From positions 3,596,001 to 3,660,000 of the forward strand of contig NZ_CP192507.1 in assembly GCF_050613145.1 (NCBI RefSeq): a DNA stretch of 64,000 nucleotides. The letters run 5' to 3'. The notes beneath the pieces were generated by a model. The model had not been told where the DNA came from. It saw only the letters and a program-made list of their open reading frames with translations, and made no database searches. The position numbers and the translations under genes are program-made. How positions within the stretch are numbered: the stretch's first letter is position 1; each line of letters opens with the position of its first letter. Source of the DNA: Lysinibacillus_B sp050613145 (GTDB lineage Bacteria > Bacillota > Bacilli > Bacillales_A > Planococcaceae). This document shows, piece after piece, positions 25,490 to 34,985 of this stretch.

Positions 25490-25499
25490 TTTATTTACT

Positions 25500-26906
25500 T
25501 TATTTCACACTACGAGAACTTTTCTTCCCGTCATAGGAGTAAATCATTTGTTTATTTTCTACATACGTTTCTAAATGAACAGGGCGTCCCCATAGCTGAT
25601 AAATATAAGGTAACACGTGCTCTAAATATTTTGGGTCCAGCTCGGTTCCTTCATAGCCGTGCTTTAAATAGAGTTCGCCGCTTCTTTTGTAGTCGCCATC
25701 CTCTATCACAATATAAGGGAAGCCGCCATTTACGCGCATGGAAACGAGTTGATCGCGGACATTTTCGTAATCTTTATCTGTAATGCGATATTCATTGCCC
25801 TTCTTCTCAAATAAATAAAGATCTTCTTGCTCTACTAGCTCCTTTTTTAAATAATTACGAATAAAGGAAATGTCCGATTCAATTTCGCGTACCTCGAAAA
25901 TTTTTTCTCGACCAGAGTTCGGCAAAACTCCTGCCTTTTTCATTTCCTCTGTCGGATTATTATACCTGTTCTCAATATCTTCAAAAATTTTCAGCCCTAA
26001 ATAATACGGGTTGATTGTTGTCTTAGATGGTTGCACAACACCTGCATTTAATTTGGCAAATTCAATCGTTTCAGTTGTTGTTAAATCTAACTCTCGCAGT
26101 ATACGCTGATGCCAAAAAGATGCCCAACCTTCATTCATAATTTTGGTTTCTAACTGTGGCCAGAAATACAGCATTTCTTCTCGCATCATCGTTAAAATAT
26201 CTCGTTGCCAATCGTCCAATTCCCGACTGAATTGTTCAATAAATAGCAATATATCTTTTTCGGGTTTTGGCGGGAATGGTTTTCGCTTTCGCTTCGGTAC
26301 ATCTTCTTTTGGTGCTTCGTTATCTAAATTCCAAAGGTCATCATACAATGTTTTTTGAGCAGCTACTTCTTCATCTTCCACTTCTAAATCATAATTCTCT
26401 ATTAACTGTTTTGGTCTTAAAATAGATGGGTCGATATGCTCTTGGATGGATAATACAGCATCTAAAAACTTCTCGACCTCCTCTTTCCCATACTGTAGTT
26501 CGTAATGGGCAATTCTGTCTGCTGTCGCGGACATACTTTCGACCATATCTCTTCTCGTATTAGAAAATCGAATATTATTTTTGAAAAAATCACAATGGGC
26601 TAACACATGGGCGATAATTAATTTGTTTTGGATTAACGAATTCGTATCGAGTAAAAACGCATAGCAAGGATTGGAATTAATGACAAGCTCATATATTTGA
26701 CTTAAACCTAAGTCATATTGCAGTTTCATCTTATAAAACTGTTTACCAAAGCTCCAATGTGTATATCGCGTAGGCATGCCATATGCCCCGATCGTATAAA
26801 TAATATCTGCTGGACAAATTTCATAATGCATTGGATAAAAATCAAGTCCAAAGCCGGCCGCAATTTCTGTTATTTCATCGATGGCTCGGTGTAGTTCTTT
26901 TTCCAT
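25500..26906 (-). CDS. spoVR: SpoVR family protein
   Basis: 468 residues, the same length as B. subtilis SpoVR. Recognised from YPMHYEICPADIIYTIGAYGMPTRYTHWSFGKQF at about residues 20-53 and EGWASFWHQRIL (about 255) with conserved His residues. SpoVR is needed for normal spore cortex formation in B. subtilis; its biochemical role is unknown. Cytoplasmic, no membrane segment. It follows yhbH by 24 bp on the same strand; prkA-yhbH-spoVR is a widely conserved trio, also found as yeaG-yeaH-ycgB outside spore formers. Confidence 0.95.
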   Translation of the reverse strand: MEKELHRAIDEITEIAAGFGLDFYPMHYEICPADIIYTIGAYGMPTRYTHWSFGKQFYKMKLQYDLGLSQIYELVINSNPCYAFLLDTNSLIQNKLIIAHVLAHCDFFKNNIRFSNTRRDMVESMSATADRIAHYELQYGKEEVEKFLDAVLSIQEHIDPSILRPKQLIENYDLEVEDEEVAAQKTLYDDLWNLDNEAPKEDVPKRKRKPFPPKPEKDILLFIEQFSRELDDWQRDILTMMREEMLYFWPQLETKIMNEGWASFWHQRILRELDLTTTETIEFAKLNAGVVQPSKTTINPYYLGLKIFEDIENRYNNPTEEMKKAGVLPNSGREKIFEVREIESDISFIRNYLKKELVEQEDLYLFEKKGNEYRITDKDYENVRDQLVSMRVNGGFPYIVIEDGDYKRSGELYLKHGYEGTELDPKYLEHVLPYIYQLWGRPVHLETYVENKQMIYSYDGKKSSRSVK

Positions 26907-26930
26907 CTACATCCCCCTTAGACTTTCTAA

Positions 26931-28094
26931 TCAAACTAAAGCATCTTCCTTTTTGAAAAATGTTTTTAATGCTTTATACACATCACTTTTTTGTTTCAAA
27001 ACATAATGAAGGAATTTCGGGTTATCGATTCTTTTATAAGTGGACATTAGTGTAGAATATCTGCCATGAGGATTGACTTCCCCGTAGCCGAACATCCTAG
27101 AAACCCCCATTAACTCCTGTACTAATTTAATACATTTCTCATTGTCCGCTGACACATTCTCTCCGTCCGAAAAATGGACTGGGTAAATATTGTATTTTAC
27201 CGGGCTATATTTCGCTTGAATGAGTTCTAACGCTTTTGCGTAAGCCGATGAACAGATTGTTCCACCACTTTCTCCTTTCGTGAAAAATTCCTCCTCTGTT
27301 ACCACTTTTGCCTCTGTATGATGGGCGATAAATTCAATTTCAACGGTTTCATATTTCGAACGTAAAAATCGGGTCATCCAAAAGAAGAAGCTTCTTGCAC
27401 AATATTTTTCAAAATAGCCCATGGAACCACTTGTATCCATCATCGCAAGCACGACTGCTCTTGATTCTGGTTTCACGACTTCATCCCATGTTTTAAATCG
27501 TAAGTCATCATTATGAATAGGGCTAATCGCTGCCTTTCCTTTAATCGCATTACGTTTAATGGCCGAAAGGATCGTGCGTTTCTTATCGATATTCCCCATT
27601 AGTCCTTTTTTGCGAATATCATTAAATTCAATTTTATCGGTCGTAATATCTGCCATTTCTTTTTGCTCTAAATTTGGCAACTCTAACTCCTTAAATAACA
27701 TGTTCTCTACTTCTTCAAAGGTTACTTCTGCCTCATAGTAATCTTCTCCCGGCTTATCGCCTGCTTCCTTTCCTTTCCCCGCTCCCTGCTGTGCTGGACT
27801 TCCATCTCGTGCCACTACATCGCCTACTTTGCTATCGCCTTTCCCTTGACCAACGTGCTTGGATTTATCGTTGTTGTAACGAATTTTATATTCATCTAAT
27901 GACCGGATCGGAATTTTCAAAACCTCACGACCATTCGACATCACAATGCTTTCTTCAGTGATTAAATCAGGTAAATTATTTTTTAGCGCATCTTTTACTT
28001 TCTCCATATGGCGTTGTTGATCTTGATGGCCTTTGCGATGGAGTGACCAATTTTCTTTTGAAACGACAAATCGATTATGCTGATTTTCACTCAT
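26931..28094 (-). CDS. yhbH: sporulation-associated DUF444 protein YhbH
   Basis: 387 residues from ATG 28094 (MSENQHNRF), chosen because GGAGGAGG lies 6 nt upstream; a more upstream frame start would add 21 residues. The N-terminus binds in the family to PrkA-type partners; a Gly-rich low-complexity stretch lies at about 115-140, and a VWA-like metal-site domain with DTSGSMG (about 230) follows. Partner of the PrkA kinase in the conserved prkA-yhbH-spoVR cluster. A terminator separates it from prkA, so it likely has its own sporulation promoter. Confidence 0.93.
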   Translation of the reverse strand: MSENQHNRFVVSKENWSLHRKGHQDQQRHMEKVKDALKNNLPDLITEESIVMSNGREVLKIPIRSLDEYKIRYNNDKSKHVGQGKGDSKVGDVVARDGSPAQQGAGKGKEAGDKPGEDYYEAEVTFEEVENMLFKELELPNLEQKEMADITTDKIEFNDIRKKGLMGNIDKKRTILSAIKRNAIKGKAAISPIHNDDLRFKTWDEVVKPESRAVVLAMMDTSGSMGYFEKYCARSFFFWMTRFLRSKYETVEIEFIAHHTEAKVVTEEEFFTKGESGGTICSSAYAKALELIQAKYSPVKYNIYPVHFSDGENVSADNEKCIKLVQELMGVSRMFGYGEVNPHGRYSTLMSTYKRIDNPKFLHYVLKQKSDVYKALKTFFKKEDALV

Positions 28095-28208
28095 TTTCAT
28101 CCTCCTCCATCTTTTCATTGTTTGACTATACGGTTTCACAAAGCGAACAACATTCACTTTTTATATGTTATGACTGTGTTGAAAGTTTTTGTACATAATT
28201 TGGGTAAG

Positions 28209-28240
28209 AAAAAAGAGCGCCCAAAAAGCATTGGACACTC
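28209..28240 (-). terminator. terminator after prkA
   Basis: On the minus strand GAGTGTCCA and TGGGCGCTC form a 9-bp stem (two G-U pairs) followed by TTTTTTCTT, 12 bp past the prkA stop. Confidence 0.75.
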
Positions 28241-28251
28241 CGTTCAAAAGT

Positions 28252-30153
28252 TTAACGATTTAAGAGGCTGCCTACGTATTGTAGTAATTCATTTGCTGAA
28301 GTTGAATTGTAGCCATGTTCATCGATTAATGTAGCAATGACTTCATTCATCTTTTTCAGTTGCGACTCATCCGGTGTTTTCGTTGAAGTCGTAATTTTCA
28401 CTATATCTTTTAAATCAGCAAACATTTTCTTTTGAATGGCCTCTCGTAATCTTTCATGCGAATCGTAGTCGAACCGTTTCCCCTTTCGCGCAAACGCTGA
28501 AAGACGAATTAAAATTTCTTCACGAAATGCCTTTTTCGCATTTTCCGATACGCCAATTTGTTCTTCGATCGAACGCATTAATTTTTCGTCAGGATTCATT
28601 TCCTCTCCTGTTAACGGATCTCGCAGTCGATTTTTATTGCAATATGCTTCGACGTTATCGAGATAATTATTCATGAGTGTCTTTGCTGATTCTTCATATG
28701 AATACACAAATGCCTTTTGCACTTCATTTTTCGCAATTTCATCGTATTCTTTTCTCGCAACTGCAATGTAGTTCATATATTTTTTTCGTTCTTCTTCCGA
28801 AATCGAAGGATGTTGATCTAGTCCATCCTTCAATGAACGTAAAACATCTAACGCGTTAATGGACGGTACTTCTTTCCGGATAATAGCAGAAGAAATTCGA
28901 TTAATAATATAACGTGGATCGATACCGTTCATACCTTCAGATGAATATTCTTTTTTTAGCTCCTCTACGTCCACTGCATTATACCCTTCGACACTTTCGC
29001 CGTCATACAAACGCATTTTCTTCACAAGGTCGATGCCTTGTTTTTTCGGGACTTCTAGCCTTGTCAAAATCGAGAAAATAGCAGCAGCCTTTAAAGCATG
29101 TGGTGCAATATGCACGTCTGCCATGTCGCTATTTCTAATCATTTTTTTATAGATGCGTTCTTCCTCACTCACCTTTAAATTGTAAGGAATCGGCATGACG
29201 ATAATTCGGGAGTGGAGCGCTTCATTTTTCTTATTTGAAATAAAAGACCGGTATTCCGTCTCATTCGTATGGGCCACAATTAATTCGTCCGCGCTAATTA
29301 ACGCAAATCGACCCGCTTTAAAATTCCCTTCTTGCGTCAACGATAATAAATGCCATAAAAACTTTTCATCTAGCTTTAAAATTTCTTGGAACTCCATCAT
29401 ACCGCGATTCGCTTTGTTCAATTCCCCATCAAAGCGATAAGCACGCGGGTCAGACTCTGAACCAAATTCAGCAATCGTTGAAAAATCAATACTACCTGTT
29501 AAATCGGCAATGTCTTGTGATTTCGGGTCAGAGGGCGTAAATGTACCAATGCCCACCCGTTTGTCTTCTGAGAAGAAAATACGCTCTACCATTACGTTTT
29601 CAATACGTCCATCATATTCCTTTTCTAGACGCATCGTATTTAACGGTGATAAGCTCCCTTCTATTCGAATCCCATACTCTTCATAAAAATCATCACGTAA
29701 ATGGTGTGGAATCAAATGAAGTGGATCTTCAAACATCGGGCATCCTTTTATTGCGTAAACGGCACCTTCATCCGTACGGGAATATTGCTCAAGTCCCCTT
29801 TTTAACATGGTCACAATCGTGGATTTACCACCACTTACTGGTCCCATTAATAATAATATTCGCTTTCGAACATCTAATCTTCTAGCTGCTGGATGGAAAT
29901 ATTCCTCCACCAGTCGCTCCAGTGCTGTTTCAAGCCCAAATATTTCTTGACCGAAAAACTGGTACATTTTGTGTCCATTTCTTTCCGCTACACCAGCACT
30001 TTTAATCATGTGGTACACGCGTGAATGCGCTGTTTGAGCCACTTCTGGTCTTTCCCTCATAATGTCTAAATACTCAGCAAATGTACCTTCCCACTTCAAC
30101 CTATCCTCTTCTTCACGGTAGCCCCTGACTTTATTTAAAATGTCGATGACCAT
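28252..30153 (-). CDS. prkA: PrkA family serine protein kinase / AAA+ protein
   Basis: 633 residues (631 in B. subtilis). N-terminal AAA+ domain with Walker A GPVSGGKST (about residue 106), C-terminal PrkA domain with the atypical kinase-like region. LKWEGTFAEYLDIM at the N-terminus is diagnostic. In B. subtilis PrkA acts in the mother cell early in sporulation; recent work describes it as a protease-like AAA+ factor as well. The ATG lies directly against GGAGGG, so the true start may be slightly different. A CATACTAT box at 30187-30180 resembles a SigE -10 element, weakly. Confidence 0.95.
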   Translation of the reverse strand: MVIDILNKVRGYREEEDRLKWEGTFAEYLDIMRERPEVAQTAHSRVYHMIKSAGVAERNGHKMYQFFGQEIFGLETALERLVEEYFHPAARRLDVRKRILLLMGPVSGGKSTIVTMLKRGLEQYSRTDEGAVYAIKGCPMFEDPLHLIPHHLRDDFYEEYGIRIEGSLSPLNTMRLEKEYDGRIENVMVERIFFSEDKRVGIGTFTPSDPKSQDIADLTGSIDFSTIAEFGSESDPRAYRFDGELNKANRGMMEFQEILKLDEKFLWHLLSLTQEGNFKAGRFALISADELIVAHTNETEYRSFISNKKNEALHSRIIVMPIPYNLKVSEEERIYKKMIRNSDMADVHIAPHALKAAAIFSILTRLEVPKKQGIDLVKKMRLYDGESVEGYNAVDVEELKKEYSSEGMNGIDPRYIINRISSAIIRKEVPSINALDVLRSLKDGLDQHPSISEEERKKYMNYIAVARKEYDEIAKNEVQKAFVYSYEESAKTLMNNYLDNVEAYCNKNRLRDPLTGEEMNPDEKLMRSIEEQIGVSENAKKAFREEILIRLSAFARKGKRFDYDSHERLREAIQKKMFADLKDIVKITTSTKTPDESQLKKMNEVIATLIDEHGYNSTSANELLQYVGSLLNR

Positions 30154-30417
30154 CCCTCCATTCAGGGCATGTTTTTAACATAGTATGAAACAAGACAAAT
30201 GATGATACCTAATACTTTTGGATTCCTTTAAATATTGCTAATGTATTTTTCATTATTTTTATGGTATTGGACGTAAGTGCCTGCTTAGCCCCGACAAATC
30301 TTATTGAGTCTGAAGTGAAAACAAAAGGGATCGCCATGTCCCAGGGCATATGCTTTCGCCGAAACATTGTCATTTCTTTATATGTAACGTTGTCTCATAT
30401 CCTCACAAATGAAAAAT
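30154..30417. other. gap upstream of prkA without a supported gene
   Basis: About 260 bp. It holds the likely prkA promoter near 30180-30205. A 68-codon plus-strand frame (30261-30467) lacks a ribosome site, runs through the terminator at 30418, and is not accepted. Nothing else was recognised. Confidence 0.5.
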
Positions 30418-30446
30418 GGAGAGATCATGCATCTCTCCGTTCTTTT
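30418..30446. terminator. terminator after the SASP-like gene
   Basis: GGAGAGAT and ATCTCTCC form an 8-bp stem with a 5-nt loop, with ATTTTTC on the minus side and a six-T run on the plus side. It lies 9 bp past the stop of the small spore-protein-like gene. Confidence 0.8.
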
Positions 30447-30647
30447 TTATTTATTTTTATTGGATGAGTTCTTTTCGTGATAAAATTCCTTTGCGATTTC
30501 CTCATTATTCGTTGTATCGTATCCATCTACTTGCACAAGCATTCGTTTTATTTGATTGTACGATAAGCCCGAAGCCGCATTTTTTCGTTTAACGTCGTCT
30601 ATATTCGTCCCAGAAGAAGTAAATTTATCATTGTTGTTATTGGTCAT
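30447..30647 (-). CDS. small spore protein, gamma-type SASP-like
   Basis: 66 residues, Asn/Lys-rich, no Cys. KFTSSGTNIDDVKRKNAASG resembles the T-[DN]-[IV]-x-x-V-K-x-x-N-x-x-S repeat of gamma-type small acid-soluble spore proteins (SspE), and YNQIKRML follows as in some Planococcaceae members, as I recall. Only one copy of the repeat is present. AAGGAGG lies 7 nt before the ATG and a terminator follows. Its location beside prkA-yhbH-spoVR supports a sporulation role. The assignment is by motif resemblance, not certain. Confidence 0.6.
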   Translation of the reverse strand: MTNNNNDKFTSSGTNIDDVKRKNAASGLSYNQIKRMLVQVDGYDTTNNEEIAKEFYHEKNSSNKNK

Positions 30648-30719
30648 GAATAAACCTCCTTGATTATTTGCTTTTATGTTTCCTCAAAGAAGGATTATTA
30701 TGACTGAGTTTGCGTGAAA

Positions 30720-30906
30720 TTATTTTTTACTTTTGTCGATGCGATGATATTCTGAAATTTGCACAACTCTTACATGTCTCATGTGCAACTCGTGATACAT
30801 GCCTCAACTATCGGTAAACGAAATATATTGATCACGCTCACTTCGAATCAGCTCCTCAGGTATTATGGTTATACTTTCCTGATTGATGGGGAAATATAAT
30901 GAGGAT
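30720..30906 (-). pseudogene. degraded open frame with one in-frame stop
   Basis: On the minus strand the frame reads ...YFPINQESITIIPEEL IRSERDQYISFTDS, stop, GMYHELHMRHVRVVQISEYH RIDKSKK, stop. The composition looks protein-like on both sides of the TGA, suggesting a short inactivated gene or C-terminal remnant. No start codon with a ribosome site was found and the family was not recognised. Confidence 0.35.
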
Positions 30907-30930
30907 TATCTCAGATGAATATATCATTTC

Positions 30931-31515
30931 TTAAATCAACTGATAAAATAATCCGTGTTGTGTACAGTACCAGAGCAGCGTTCCATGTTTACGTTTCGGA
31001 ATACGTGTTTGCAATGCCCATTCTGGATATTGTTTGATAATCTGCACTTGCTCTCCTGTAGCAAAAGCAATAAATGAAATATAATGGTCTTTATTCATCG
31101 GATGGTTACTTGAAATATACCACTCATCCTCAACTACCGAAATTTCCAACTTTTCTTCATCTGTCGCTTTGGTTGGCACTAAAGCATCTAGTTTTCTGCC
31201 ACAGCAAGAGATCGTTGCATTACCTGTGGATAAGACAATATTATGGCATGCGGGGCATACAAAGTATGTTGATTTTTTCATATTTCCTCCTACAAAATCA
31301 TTGGTGGTAAGTTCACCATCTAGAATCTCTTCAATGTTTACACCGAGGAGGGAAGACAAATCCTGCAATAGCGAGATATCCGGGCAACCTTGACCACGCT
31401 CCCATTTTGAAATCGTTCGGTCAGAAATATGCATTTGTTCCGCCAATTCTTTTTGCGTAAGCCCTTTTTCCTTTCGCAACTTTAATATCAAGTTGCCAAT
31501 TTTACTACAATCCAT
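30931..31515 (-). CDS. XRE-family regulator fused to a desulfoferrodoxin-like domain
   Basis: 194 residues from ATG 31515, with AGGAGGTG 5 nt upstream. Residues 5-60 are a Cro/CI-type helix-turn-helix (LRKEKGLTQKELAEQMHISDRTISKWERGQGCPDIS). After a linker, FVCPACHNIV and SCCGRKLDAL supply Cys, and NHPMNKDHYISFIAFATG with YCTQHGLF supply His/Cys residues in the arrangement of desulfoferrodoxin/neelaredoxin iron sites. The second half thus probably binds iron or zinc and may sense redox or superoxide. It is a lone gene; its target is unknown. Family form is common in Firmicutes, ligand is inference. Confidence 0.85.
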   Translation of the reverse strand: MDCSKIGNLILKLRKEKGLTQKELAEQMHISDRTISKWERGQGCPDISLLQDLSSLLGVNIEEILDGELTTNDFVGGNMKKSTYFVCPACHNIVLSTGNATISCCGRKLDALVPTKATDEEKLEISVVEDEWYISSNHPMNKDHYISFIAFATGEQVQIIKQYPEWALQTRIPKRKHGTLLWYCTQHGLFYQLI

Positions 31516-31587
31516 CGCTTCACCTCCTGATACATTCATCATAGTTCGTAATCGCTTCTTCAACAACAAACGCTCCGTAGAGTACTA

Positions 31588-31629
31588 CAAAAAAAAAGAA
31601 CGCATCCCCTTTAATCAGGTATCCGTTCT
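31588..31629 (-). terminator. terminator after the TetR-controlled ABC transporter operon
   Basis: On the minus strand GAACGGATACC and GGGGATGCGTTC pair over about 11 bp, followed by nine T. It lies about 150 bp past the ATPase gene stop. The flanking TAGTTAGCTTAATAATG resembles DNA beside other hairpins in the window. Confidence 0.8.
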
Positions 31630-31776
31630 TACATTATTAAGCTAACTATACTACTCTACACATCGAGTAAAGTTTTCTGTTTTCAATGTTTTATACCCTC
31701 TCAGAAGAAAACAACTACTTAGAAGACATTAGATCTAAATTATTATTAGCAAAACTCGTGACTATGAAACAATAAA

Positions 31777-32535
31777 TCATATGCCTATTTCTAGCATTTT
31801 GACTGTTATTTTTTGGACCCTGTCATCAATATCCGTGCCATCAAACTTCGGAAGCTTCATCTCGCTCACAATTTTTCCATCACGCATAAACAGAATTCGT
31901 TCTGTCCACGCCGCAACCTTTACATCGTGAGTGACCAACATAATGGCAGTACCATCCGCATTGATTTCAGAAAATAAGGCCATAATCTCCTGCGCAGATT
32001 TTGAGTTGAGAGCACCTGTAGGCTCGTCACCGAAGATAATTTTTGGATTGTTCATAAGCGCTCGGCATATTCCCGCACGCTGAAGTTGCCCTCCCGAAAC
32101 CTGTGTAATGTCACGCTTTTCAAGCTCCTCAATCCCCACCCTTTTCATAAGTGCTCTTGCTTTCTCCGTAATTTTCGCAGCATTTTTTCTATTATCACGC
32201 ATTGATGGAAGAATAATATTATCTAGAACATTCAGGCTTTTTAACATAGTAGGCTGCTGAAAAACAAATCCCATCTTTGTTCTACGTATATCGGAAAGCT
32301 TCTCCTCCCGAACTTCCGATAAATCTTTGCTTTCAAAACTAACTGTTCCACTATTAACACTATCTGTCCCGCTCAATACAAACATCAACGTCGATTTTCC
32401 CGATCCCGAAGGCCCCATAACTGCCACAAACTCTCCTTCGTTTATTTCAACGGACACTCCGTCGAGAACATTATGCTTCTCATTGCCCTCTCCGAAAGAT
32501 TTTACTATATAGTCACCGATAATAATCTTGCTCAT
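31777..32535 (-). CDS. ABC transporter ATP-binding protein (MacB/LolD/BceA-like)
   Basis: 252 residues from ATG 32535, chosen for GGAGTAGGGG upstream. Walker A GPSGSGKST, Q-loop VFQQPTMLKS, signature VSGGQLQRAG, Walker B IIFGDEPTGAL and the switch His in LVTHD are all intact. The GALN/S and FtsX-type partner place it in the MacB/Bce clan, which drives mechanotransmission rather than classic import. Paired with the FtsX permease gene 5 bp upstream; the TetR gene is the first gene of the unit. Substrate unknown, perhaps a peptide antibiotic or lipid. Confidence 0.92.
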   Translation of the reverse strand: MSKIIIGDYIVKSFGEGNEKHNVLDGVSVEINEGEFVAVMGPSGSGKSTLMFVLSGTDSVNSGTVSFESKDLSEVREEKLSDIRRTKMGFVFQQPTMLKSLNVLDNIILPSMRDNRKNAAKITEKARALMKRVGIEELEKRDITQVSGGQLQRAGICRALMNNPKIIFGDEPTGALNSKSAQEIMALFSEINADGTAIMLVTHDVKVAAWTERILFMRDGKIVSEMKLPKFDGTDIDDRVQKITVKMLEIGI

Positions 32536-32540
32536 ATCCC

Positions 32541-34859
32541 CTACTCCTTTATGCTTTCTGAAATTTTTATTCGTCCGGCGTCCGCTGTACCAAGCATTGT
32601 TGCAATAAGTACCGCACACATCATTAGCAGTGGAGAAAGTAAGTACGCCGAAAATGGATTGACCGTAAACTTAAACGACGATGCCCCAAATGAGGAGATC
32701 ACTGCACCTGCAAGTACCTCTCCTAACGTATTTGCCAGAAGCGTGCCGAGAATAATTCCGCTAATTAGAACGAATAGCGATCGTGAAATATACTGCGCCG
32801 CAATATCTGTATTAGTAAAACCAAACACCTTCATTACAGAAATAGAATATTTATCCTTTACGACGAGCATTTTCATAAATAATAGTGTCACTAGCGCCGT
32901 TATAATGAGTGCAATAGTAGCTGAAGCATAGGAAGCCACTTTAACAGAACTTATTGTCGAACCGAATGTCTGTGTAACGAATTCATCAACGTCTGAAATT
33001 TTGGCGAAGTTAAACCTATCTGTATACTCCGAAACTTTTCGATCTACAAGAGTTGGATCTGAAAATTCAGCGCAGATAATGCTCCACATAATATTTGTCG
33101 ACTTGTCAGTAAATATTGCTTTGGCAGTTTTGCCGCCATTGGTAATATCAGAATATATTCCGCTTACTGTAAGCTCCTTCTCCTTTCCTTCAATTACTAA
33201 CGTAAGAACATCACCGACCTTTTTGTTCATTTCATCAGCATTCATAGTTGAAAGCGCAATTTCATTTTCTTTAGCGGGTGCTTTACCGTCTGAATATTCG
33301 ATAGGAAATGTCATATGATCGCCAAGTTCAATTTTAATATTTTCTTCCGATCCGTCTTCTAACTTTGCTTTGAATATTTTTGTTGTAAGAACGGTATAAT
33401 TTGAAATGGTCGTGTCGCTGCCCATTGTCTTTGAAATTACATCGACTTTTTCAGCAATATTATTCGTCTGCTGAATGTCAATGCGCATATCGTAGTTACC
33501 CACTCCCATATATCCAATAAAGCTTTTGGAGGAAATCGTGTTGTATAGATTCTGAGGAACAATCAGTATAAATGCCGAAATCACTAACACCGCAAGCATT
33601 GTGGCATATAGTCTTTTTCTTGCGAGAACATCTTGAATCCCCAAAAAAATATTCGTATTAAACAACCTGTTTGTGCTTAATACAAAACGCTTTGCACCGA
33701 TGTTTTTTTCCTGTGAAGTACCAAAACGTATTGCCTCTGCAGCGGATATTTTTCGAAAGCGTTGTAGTACTCTGTTTACATAGAAGATAATCAAAAATAA
33801 TACGAGCAGTATACTGATAATCCCTAAAGCTGTAGCAAACGAAGAATTTTCACTTCCACCCATATAAAGCCTTATATTTTCAAGAAGCATGCCTTTGAAC
33901 ATGATAGAAAGCCCAAACCCGAGAATACCACCTGCCACGGCAATCACTGCATATTTCGCAAGGTAAATCTTTTGGATATCGGAAACACGTAAACCTATTG
34001 CCTTCATAACACCAATTTCACGGTAGTCGTCTTCGATTTTTGCAAGGAGTGTAAAGCGTATGCACATAAATGCGATGATAATAATAAGTGCGCTGACAAG
34101 AAGTATAACGGCAATCATCATTCCATCTGAAAGTGCGTTCATCATTTTGAAAAGTTTATAAGTAACTGTTGGTCCATTGGCTTCAAGTCCGGCGGAAGCA
34201 TAAGCCGTTTCAAATGCACCTAACTTAGAGAGATTCTTTAATCTGAACTCAATCAAATACTCTATACTTCCACGACTTTTTATTTCCTCGTAATCATGTT
34301 CGCTAATAAGAAATCGCTTTGAAGCGGAGAGCGTGGAATTCATCTGCGAATCGCGGAGGAATCCCGCAACGGTAAACTCCTTCCCGCCTATTGTTGCCTT
34401 GTCACCAATCTTTGTAGTGTTATCTTTCATATAACTTATTGGAACATAAAGCTCTCCATCAGATACATTTATGATGTTTCCTTCAAGATCAAGCAGATAA
34501 TCGAATTTTTTATTTTGTACGCTAAAGCCATTATCCTGAACATTACCCGCAAGTGAACTTTCACCTAATATAATCTGCACGCCATCTATATTGAGAAATT
34601 CTACTATCTGAAATTCATCGACATTACTATTGTGCTCTGCAAAAGATGTAAGTCGTGCAGTATCAATTTCACCCGAATGCATTTGCATAAAATGTGGCGT
34701 TTTAGCTTTTATCATAAGTGTGTCTAGCGCACTTGAAAGATTGACCATCAATATCGCCGCAAGCGAAACAAGCATAGCTGCAATAGCGATAAATATTACT
34801 GTGATCAGCGTTATCAATTTACTCTTTAACATGTCATTACGGATTATTCTGAAATACAT
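32541..34859 (-). CDS. FtsX-type ABC permease
   Basis: 772 residues. TM1 at about 15-37, a large MacB-type extracytoplasmic domain at about 40-240, three TM helices at about 250-365, a second TM (VLVISAFILIVPQNL, about 420), a second external domain (about 440-620), then three more TM helices ending at 760. This eight-helix, two-domain plan is that of duplicated FtsX/BceB-like permeases. EIGVMKAIGLRVSDIQ and SVMKVFGFTNTDI are the cytoplasmic coupling helices to the ATPase. AGAGGTGA precedes the ATG. It is downstream of TetR and upstream of the ATPase gene. Confidence 0.92.
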   Translation of the reverse strand: MYFRIIRNDMLKSKLITLITVIFIAIAAMLVSLAAILMVNLSSALDTLMIKAKTPHFMQMHSGEIDTARLTSFAEHNSNVDEFQIVEFLNIDGVQIILGESSLAGNVQDNGFSVQNKKFDYLLDLEGNIINVSDGELYVPISYMKDNTTKIGDKATIGGKEFTVAGFLRDSQMNSTLSASKRFLISEHDYEEIKSRGSIEYLIEFRLKNLSKLGAFETAYASAGLEANGPTVTYKLFKMMNALSDGMMIAVILLVSALIIIIAFMCIRFTLLAKIEDDYREIGVMKAIGLRVSDIQKIYLAKYAVIAVAGGILGFGLSIMFKGMLLENIRLYMGGSENSSFATALGIISILLVLFLIIFYVNRVLQRFRKISAAEAIRFGTSQEKNIGAKRFVLSTNRLFNTNIFLGIQDVLARKRLYATMLAVLVISAFILIVPQNLYNTISSKSFIGYMGVGNYDMRIDIQQTNNIAEKVDVISKTMGSDTTISNYTVLTTKIFKAKLEDGSEENIKIELGDHMTFPIEYSDGKAPAKENEIALSTMNADEMNKKVGDVLTLVIEGKEKELTVSGIYSDITNGGKTAKAIFTDKSTNIMWSIICAEFSDPTLVDRKVSEYTDRFNFAKISDVDEFVTQTFGSTISSVKVASYASATIALIITALVTLLFMKMLVVKDKYSISVMKVFGFTNTDIAAQYISRSLFVLISGIILGTLLANTLGEVLAGAVISSFGASSFKFTVNPFSAYLLSPLLMMCAVLIATMLGTADAGRIKISESIKE

Positions 34860-34985
34860 AAGTCACCTCTGTTTTCAAACTTTTAACCGATTTATCATTG
34901 TACACAATTACCTAGGTCACACATATCAGCACTCTTATGATAAGGAGAAAAATATCGTTTTCCATTACTAAAGATTTTTTTCTAA

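Noticed and set aside
30261..30467. 68-codon plus-strand frame upstream of prkA
   Set aside because: No ribosome site, runs through a terminator hairpin into the end of the SASP-like gene.
32473..32931. 152-codon plus-strand frame over the ABC permease end
   Set aside because: Antisense to a clear FtsX permease and ATPase start region, no ribosome site.
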